Source: Jeotgalibaca caeni (lineage in GTDB: Bacteria; Bacillota; Bacilli; Lactobacillales; Aerococcaceae). From it: 64,000 nt of DNA. The translations under genes and the position numbers were made by a program. The DNA lies in assembly GCF_028863945.1 (NCBI RefSeq), contig NZ_JARBEA010000006.1, forward strand, positions 1 to 64,000, given 5' to 3'. The notes below the pieces were generated by a model. The model ran no database searches. It was not told the DNA's origin and saw nothing but the letters and a program-made list of their open reading frames with translations. Every line of letters starts with the position of its first letter. Position 1 is the stretch's first letter. Positions 59,618 through 64,000 of the stretch are shown piece by piece.

Positions 59618-60373
59618 ATGTTTATTGTAGAACGAAAAGAGATTCACCAAATTCCGATATTAGAAATAGTTGCGATTGATAAAAAGGATGAAACACTACC
59701 GCTAGCTGTTTTCTTTCATGGAGTAACGAATCAAAAGGAAAAAGGGCTGGAGCCGGGATATGAATTAGCGAAACAAGGGATGCGAGTAATTATTCCTGAT
59801 GCATTCCTGCATGGTGAAAGAAAAGCGGAGACCTATAACGGCCACAAAGAGATGGAGTTTTGGTCGATTGTCTGGCGCAGTATTGAAGAGCTGCCCTTTT
59901 TGGTAGATGCCTATGTGTCAGAGGGACTTGCCCGCGAAGACCGGATATTTGTAACAGGCTTATCGATGGGCGGGATTACGACCTGTATGGCGCTTGCTCG
60001 TTACCCATGGATTTATGCAGGTGGATGCTTGATGGGGAACCCAGATCCAATTGGGTTTACAGAATGGATTCTAACGTCTCAATGGTTGGAAGGACAACCA
60101 CCCGTAAACCCTGAAGATGCGGTCGCCTTAATGGCTCCTTTTCGAGAAGTCAGCCTAAAAGAACATCCTGAAAAAATAGCTGGAAGACCCTTTTATGTTT
60201 GGCATGGAACTGCCGACCAAAGTGTGCCATTCGACCAAATGAATGATTTCATAGCATCCATTGAAGGAGAACCATATGCTGAAAATGTGAAATTTGTTTA
60301 TCAAGAAGGCCATGGTCACAAGGTACCGTATGCAACTTTTATGGAAATGGCAGAATTTTTAGGTTCCGTTTAG
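59618..60373 (+). CDS. Alpha/beta hydrolase, YitV-like
   Basis: 251 residues. Oxyanion region VFFHGVTNQKEKG, nucleophile elbow GLSMGG (S116), Asp in WHGTADQSVP and His near the C-terminus in EGHGHKVPY complete a catalytic triad. Similar to Bacillus YitV-type esterases or dienelactone-hydrolase-like enzymes. Substrate unknown. TTGGAGG is 7 bases before the ATG; a 36-codon upstream extension crosses the promoter and is rejected. Confidence 0.85.
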   Translation: MFIVERKEIHQIPILEIVAIDKKDETLPLAVFFHGVTNQKEKGLEPGYELAKQGMRVIIPDAFLHGERKAETYNGHKEMEFWSIVWRSIEELPFLVDAYVSEGLAREDRIFVTGLSMGGITTCMALARYPWIYAGGCLMGNPDPIGFTEWILTSQWLEGQPPVNPEDAVALMAPFREVSLKEHPEKIAGRPFYVWHGTADQSVPFDQMNDFIASIEGEPYAENVKFVYQEGHGHKVPYATFMEMAEFLGSV

Positions 60374-60438
60374 CATTGCTATTTCGTCTATAACTTGTTA
60401 TTATTTGTACAAACTATGAGGGAAAAGGAGGGTAAGAA

Positions 60439-60780
60439 ATGACAGATAATAACCCAACTTACTCAACCGAAGAAATAGAAGCCATCAAAGAGCGAATCAT
60501 GACCGCCTTGGAGCAAGTCATTGACCCAGAGTTAGGTATTGATATTGTAAATTTAGGTCTTATCTATGAAGTGTTGTTTGAAGAAAGCGGCTTTTGCCAA
60601 GTGAACATGACCCTAACAACCATGGGCTGTCCATTAGCGGATATTATTACCGACGAAATCCATCGTGCCATGAAGTCCGTTCCAGAAGTAACCGACGTGC
60701 AAGTCAAATTAGTTTGGTACCCAGCTTGGACAACGGAACGAATGAGCCGGTATGCGCGAATTGCGTTAGGAATTAGATAA
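60439..60780 (+). CDS. SufT/PaaD-type MIP18-family protein (DUF59)
   Basis: 113 residues. VIDPELGIDIVNLGLIYEV, the TTMGCPL Cys motif and VKLVWYPAWT are family features. Members help deliver iron-sulfur clusters to target proteins. No other suf genes are adjacent. AAGGAGGG precedes the ATG. Confidence 0.9.
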   Translation: MTDNNPTYSTEEIEAIKERIMTALEQVIDPELGIDIVNLGLIYEVLFEESGFCQVNMTLTTMGCPLADIITDEIHRAMKSVPEVTDVQVKLVWYPAWTTERMSRYARIALGIR

Positions 60781-60787
60781 CAATCTC

Positions 60788-60816
60788 AACCCATTTGCGA
60801 GAGTGAATGGGTTTTT
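60788..60816 (+). terminator. Rho-independent terminator before clpB
   Basis: AACCCATT (60788-60795) pairs with AATGGGTT (60806-60813), then T5. Confidence 0.85.
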
Positions 60817-60830
60817 CTGTAGGGATTATG

Positions 60831-60860
60831 TTTGACCAAAGTTGACCATAGGCGTATAAT
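60831..60860 (+). promoter_or_regulatory. clpB promoter with CtsR operator
   Basis: Direct heptads TTTGACC (60831-60837) and GTTGACC (60841-60847), three bases apart, form a CtsR box (consensus A/GGTCAAA-N3-A/GGTCAAA on the other strand). TTGACC (60832-60837) is also the -35, 17 bases from the perfect -10 TATAAT (60855-60860). CtsR would block the polymerase until heat or protein stress. Confidence 0.88.
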
Positions 60861-60894
60861 TTGGGTTGTGAAAAAGAAAAAAGAGGTGAGCGAC

Positions 60895-63504
60895 ATGAAT
60901 ATTGAGAAAATGACTCGTGCCTTACAAGATGCATTAGGCGAAGCGCAACAAGTTGCCGTTATAAGGAAGAATCAATTCATCGAAATTCCACATGTATGGA
61001 AAGTATTGATACAACCAGGGATGTTTGCTCGAAATTTTTATCAGGAATTAGGAGTTGATGTCGCTGATTTTGAAGCGAAGATTGATCAGGAACTTGATAA
61101 AATTGCAGTAGTCAGCGGCAGCAGTATTCAGTATGGTCAAACGTTTGGCCAAAACTTTTACCAACTATTGACGGATGCGCAACAAGAAATGCATTCGTTT
61201 CAAGATGAATATCTATCCACAGAAATCTTGCTACTTGCGCTCTTTCGATTGAAGAGCCATCCGTTAACCGCTTATTTAACAAGAAAAGGAATTACAAGAG
61301 ACAACTGTTTGCAACAAATAAAAGAAGTAAGGGGTGGAGACCGCGTGACCTCCCAAGAACAAGAAAATCAATACCAAGCGTTGGAAAAATACGGGATTGA
61401 CTTAGTACAAGCAATGAAAAGCGGGGAACATGATCCAGTCATCGGACGTGACGATGAAATTCGTGATGTAATCCGAATTCTTTCGCGGAAGACGAAAAAT
61501 AATCCAGTATTAATTGGAGAGCCGGGTGTTGGGAAGACTGCGATTGTGGAAGGACTGGCTCAGCGCATTGTCAGAAAGGATGTACCGGAAAACTTACGTG
61601 ACAAAACGGTTTTTTCCTTAGACATGGGCGCCTTAATTGCTGGGGCAAAATATCGTGGTGAATTCGAAGAGCGCTTGAAGGCCGTCTTAAAAGAAGTAAA
61701 GAAAAGTGAAGGCCGAATTATTCTGTTTATCGATGAAATTCATCTGATTGTCGGAGCAGGGAAAACAGAGGGCAGCATGGATGCTGGTAACTTGTTGAAA
61801 CCGATGCTTGCTCGGGGAGAACTACATTGTATTGGCGCAACAACTTTAGATGAATACCGTCAGAACTTTGAAAAGGATAAAGCTCTGGAACGCCGCTTCC
61901 AAAAAGTAGTGGTCCAAGAGCCGTCTGTTCAAGAAACCATCAGCATCTTGCGAGGATTAAAAGAGCGGTTTGAGATTCATCATAGCGTCAGTATCCATGA
62001 CAACGCAATTGTGGCAGCTGCGAAATTATCGGACCGATATATTACCGATCGTTTCTTGCCGGATAAAGCGATTGACTTAGTGGATGAAGCTTGTGCGAGC
62101 ATCAAGGTGGAAATGAATTCCATGCCGAACGAGTTGGATCTCCTTACCCGCAGGTTGATGCAACTAGAAATTGAAGAAGCAGCGTTGAAACAGGAAACAG
62201 ATGAAATGAGCCGACAAAGGCTTAGTCACTTGCAAGAAGAACTAGCGGAAGCAAGAGAGGAAACGAACCGCTTAAAAATGCAGTGGGAAACAGAGAAAGA
62301 AGAAGCAGAATCTATTCGCGCGAAAAGGGAAGAGTTGGATCGTGCGAGAAGGCAACTGGAGGAAGCGGAAGGGGAATATGATTTAGAAAAAGCAGCCGTG
62401 TTAAGACACGGAACGATTCCTCAACTAGAAAAAGAAGTAGCTGCTCTGGAACAAAAAAATATAACGAACAACAAAGCGGCTACTAAGTTGGTGCAAGAAG
62501 CTGTTACGGAAAATGAAATCGCCGTTGTCGTCGGAAGGCTGACTGGTATCCCTGTAACTAAGTTGGTGGAAGGGGAGCGAGAGAAACTCTTGAAATTGGA
62601 AGATATCCTCCATGAGCGTGTTATCGGTCAAGAGGAAGCTGTAGAGAGTGTTGCCAATGCAGTTCTACGTTCAAGGGCAGGCCTTCAGTCCCCTAATCGT
62701 CCAATTGGATCCTTCTTGTTCTTAGGACCGACCGGTGTAGGGAAAACGGAATTGGCCAAAGCGTTGGCAGAGACGTTGTTTGACTCGGAAGACCATATGG
62801 TGCGAATTGATATGAGCGAATACATGGAGAAATTTGCTGTAAGCCGACTCGTTGGGGCACCACCGGGATATGTTGGGTATGAGGAAGGCGGACAGTTGAC
62901 GGAGGCCGTAAGGAGAAGTCCGTATACGATTGTACTGCTGGATGAAATTGAAAAGGCACATCCAGACGTCTTTAATATCTTGCTTCAAATCATGGATGAT
63001 GGCCGCTTAACCGATTCAAAAGGAAGATTGGTTGATTTCAAAAATACGTTATTTATTATGACCAGCAATCTTGGTTCCAACTTTTTATTAGAAGGAATGT
63101 CAGAAGATGGAAAAGTAACAGAAGAAAGCAAGGAAAAAGTGCAACAGTTGTTGCGGCACACGTTTAAGCCAGAGTTCTTAAATCGGATTGACGATACCAT
63201 TCTCTTCTCTCCAATAAGCCAAAGTCACGTTCGCCATATTGTGCGGAAAATGGTTGGAGAGTTGCAGCAACGATTAGAAGAGCAACAATTGGAGTTAATA
63301 CTTACCGATGAAGCAGCGACTTGGATTGCAGAAGAAGCATACGATCCGAGCTATGGAGCAAGACCGTTGCGACGCTTCATTACGCGGCATATTGAGAATC
63401 CTTTAGCGAGAGAAATAATTAAAGGAAACGTTACTGCGAATGAAAAGGTAGAGATAAAGGTAGTCAATGATGCCATCCAGTTTCAGATAATCGCTAATCA
63501 ATAA
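60895..63504 (+). CDS. clpB: ClpB disaggregase (Hsp100)
   Basis: 869 residues. N-terminal double Clp-N domain (1-145), first AAA+ ring with GEPGVGKT (208-215), coiled-coil middle domain (about 400-525), second AAA+ ring with GPTGVGKT (611-618), and the D2 small domain. It lacks ClpP-binding loop features, so it is a chaperone rather than a protease partner. The ATG behind AAGAGGTGAGCG is chosen; 21 upstream codons cross the promoter. Heat-stress regulated through CtsR. Confidence 0.94.
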   Translation: MNIEKMTRALQDALGEAQQVAVIRKNQFIEIPHVWKVLIQPGMFARNFYQELGVDVADFEAKIDQELDKIAVVSGSSIQYGQTFGQNFYQLLTDAQQEMHSFQDEYLSTEILLLALFRLKSHPLTAYLTRKGITRDNCLQQIKEVRGGDRVTSQEQENQYQALEKYGIDLVQAMKSGEHDPVIGRDDEIRDVIRILSRKTKNNPVLIGEPGVGKTAIVEGLAQRIVRKDVPENLRDKTVFSLDMGALIAGAKYRGEFEERLKAVLKEVKKSEGRIILFIDEIHLIVGAGKTEGSMDAGNLLKPMLARGELHCIGATTLDEYRQNFEKDKALERRFQKVVVQEPSVQETISILRGLKERFEIHHSVSIHDNAIVAAAKLSDRYITDRFLPDKAIDLVDEACASIKVEMNSMPNELDLLTRRLMQLEIEEAALKQETDEMSRQRLSHLQEELAEAREETNRLKMQWETEKEEAESIRAKREELDRARRQLEEAEGEYDLEKAAVLRHGTIPQLEKEVAALEQKNITNNKAATKLVQEAVTENEIAVVVGRLTGIPVTKLVEGEREKLLKLEDILHERVIGQEEAVESVANAVLRSRAGLQSPNRPIGSFLFLGPTGVGKTELAKALAETLFDSEDHMVRIDMSEYMEKFAVSRLVGAPPGYVGYEEGGQLTEAVRRSPYTIVLLDEIEKAHPDVFNILLQIMDDGRLTDSKGRLVDFKNTLFIMTSNLGSNFLLEGMSEDGKVTEESKEKVQQLLRHTFKPEFLNRIDDTILFSPISQSHVRHIVRKMVGELQQRLEEQQLELILTDEAATWIAEEAYDPSYGARPLRRFITRHIENPLAREIIKGNVTANEKVEIKVVNDAIQFQIIANQ

Positions 63505-63510
63505 AGTGAT

Positions 63511-63545
63511 GCGACAGTTAAGTGTTATTCTTGACTGTCGCTTTC
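63511..63545 (+). terminator. Terminator-like hairpin after clpB
   Basis: GCGACAGT (63511-63518) pairs with ACTGTCGC (63534-63541), extended by AAG/CTT-like pairs, then only TTTC. Weak T tract. Confidence 0.65.
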
Positions 63546-63623
63546 ATTATGTCGAAAAGTGCGATAAAATAAAGGTAGTAAAACTTCCCGTAACTCAGTA
63601 ACTGTGATTTGGAGGTGGAAAAA

Positions 63624-64000
63624 TTGCTGTTTTTGGTAATTGGCTTTATCAGTTTAGTCATGATGCTCTTTACCAATCGTTTTCTTGTATTTGGTGGGTT
63701 GTCCATTATTAGCTTCTTTATTTATTTTATGATGGTGGGCAATGGAACATGGGTAACGCTTTTGTTGTTCCTGTTTGGAATCATGCTCCTCATACTCGAA
63801 GTCTTTATTCCAGACTTTGGTTTAATTGGAATAGCAGGAGTAGCGATGATTATTTTCGGTTATTTTACAAACCGGCAAGATATTTGGGGGAGTGTGCTCG
63901 ATTTAGGTCTCGCGATTATTATCGCAGTTATTACGGCCTTTATCCTGATTCAAAAAGGATATAAGTTCCTGCCTGGGAAAAGCAGTCTCATCTTAGGCAA
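63624..64000 (+). CDS. NfeD-like membrane protein (truncated by window end)
   Basis: A TTG start follows GGAGGTGG. The 125 visible codons have four to five hydrophobic segments and the NfeD landmark ILEVFIPDFGLIGIAG (about residues 56-71), after which a cytoplasmic or external beta-barrel domain is expected downstream. NfeD proteins work with SPFH/flotillin proteins in membrane microdomains; the neighbour cannot be seen here. The frame runs off the end of the window with no stop. Confidence 0.8.
   Translation, partial: MLFLVIGFISLVMMLFTNRFLVFGGLSIISFFIYFMMVGNGTWVTLLLFLFGIMLLILEVFIPDFGLIGIAGVAMIIFGYFTNRQDIWGSVLDLGLAIIIAVITAFILIQKGYKFLPGKSSLILG

Noticed and set aside
63749-63964. 71-aa ORF near the window end
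   Set aside because: It is a frame-shifted shadow of the NfeD-like gene, whose real frame continues past 64000.

Overview
The window is a chromosomal segment of a low-GC Gram-positive bacterium, most likely a member of Lactobacillales. The Enterococcus-type citrate cluster, the ntp V-type ATPase operon, the lactococcal-type oppDFBCA order and the strong AGGAGG ribosome binding sites all point there. A marine or alkaliphilic Carnobacteriaceae-like genus would fit the sodium-based energetics, but the exact genus cannot be read from sequence alone. No rRNA, tRNA or CRISPR was recognised.

Layout. (1) 1-75: the 3' end (domains V and VI) of a group II intron, lying 5 bp beyond the citH stop codon. 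(2) 81-9612: citrate fermentation. A leftward citrate transporter (citH) is divergent from oadH-oadD-oadB-(43-aa gamma-like anchor)-citC-citD-citE-citF-citX-oadA. Citrate is split to acetate and oxaloacetate, and oxaloacetate is decarboxylated by a membrane complex expected to export Na+. (3) 9650-15375: asd, RNase J2 with a ThiT-like S-component, cardiolipin synthase, and a leftward orphan YolD-like gene with two LexA-type SOS boxes. (4) 15458-24089: nine-gene ntpFIKECGABD operon for a V-type ATPase whose rotor subunit carries the Enterococcus hirae Na+-site residues. (5) 24171-35217: housekeeping run gmk-rpoZ-priA-fmt-rsmB-stp-prkC-rsgA-rpe-thiN, closed by a terminator shared with convergent rpmB. 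(6) 35447-41255: yloU-fakA-recG-plsX-acpP (fatty-acid phosphorylation, repair helicase, phospholipid synthesis). (7) 41319-47311: oppDFBCA oligopeptide importer. (8) 47351-57994: rnc-smc-HAD-ftsY and ylxM-ffh-rpsP-khpA-rimM-trmD-rplS, joining RNase III, chromosome condensation, signal recognition particle and ribosome/tRNA maturation genes. (9) 58011-64000: a YbjN-like gene, a cluster of three same-stem hairpins, a leftward HAD phosphatase, an alpha/beta hydrolase, a SufT-type protein, CtsR-controlled clpB and a truncated NfeD-like gene.

How it fits together: the OAD complex and the ntp ATPase imply a sodium circuit in which oxaloacetate decarboxylation and ATP hydrolysis both export Na+. Most of the rest is conserved core. 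The unusual items are: an OAD gamma function that looks split into a 43-aa anchor plus a protein with a duplicated motif; the intron at the end of citH; a 13-bp hairpin between the Shine-Dalgarno and AUG of fmt; the tandem same-stem hairpins at 58545-58685; and the SOS-boxed orphan YolD gene. I found no clear multi-gene novel system.
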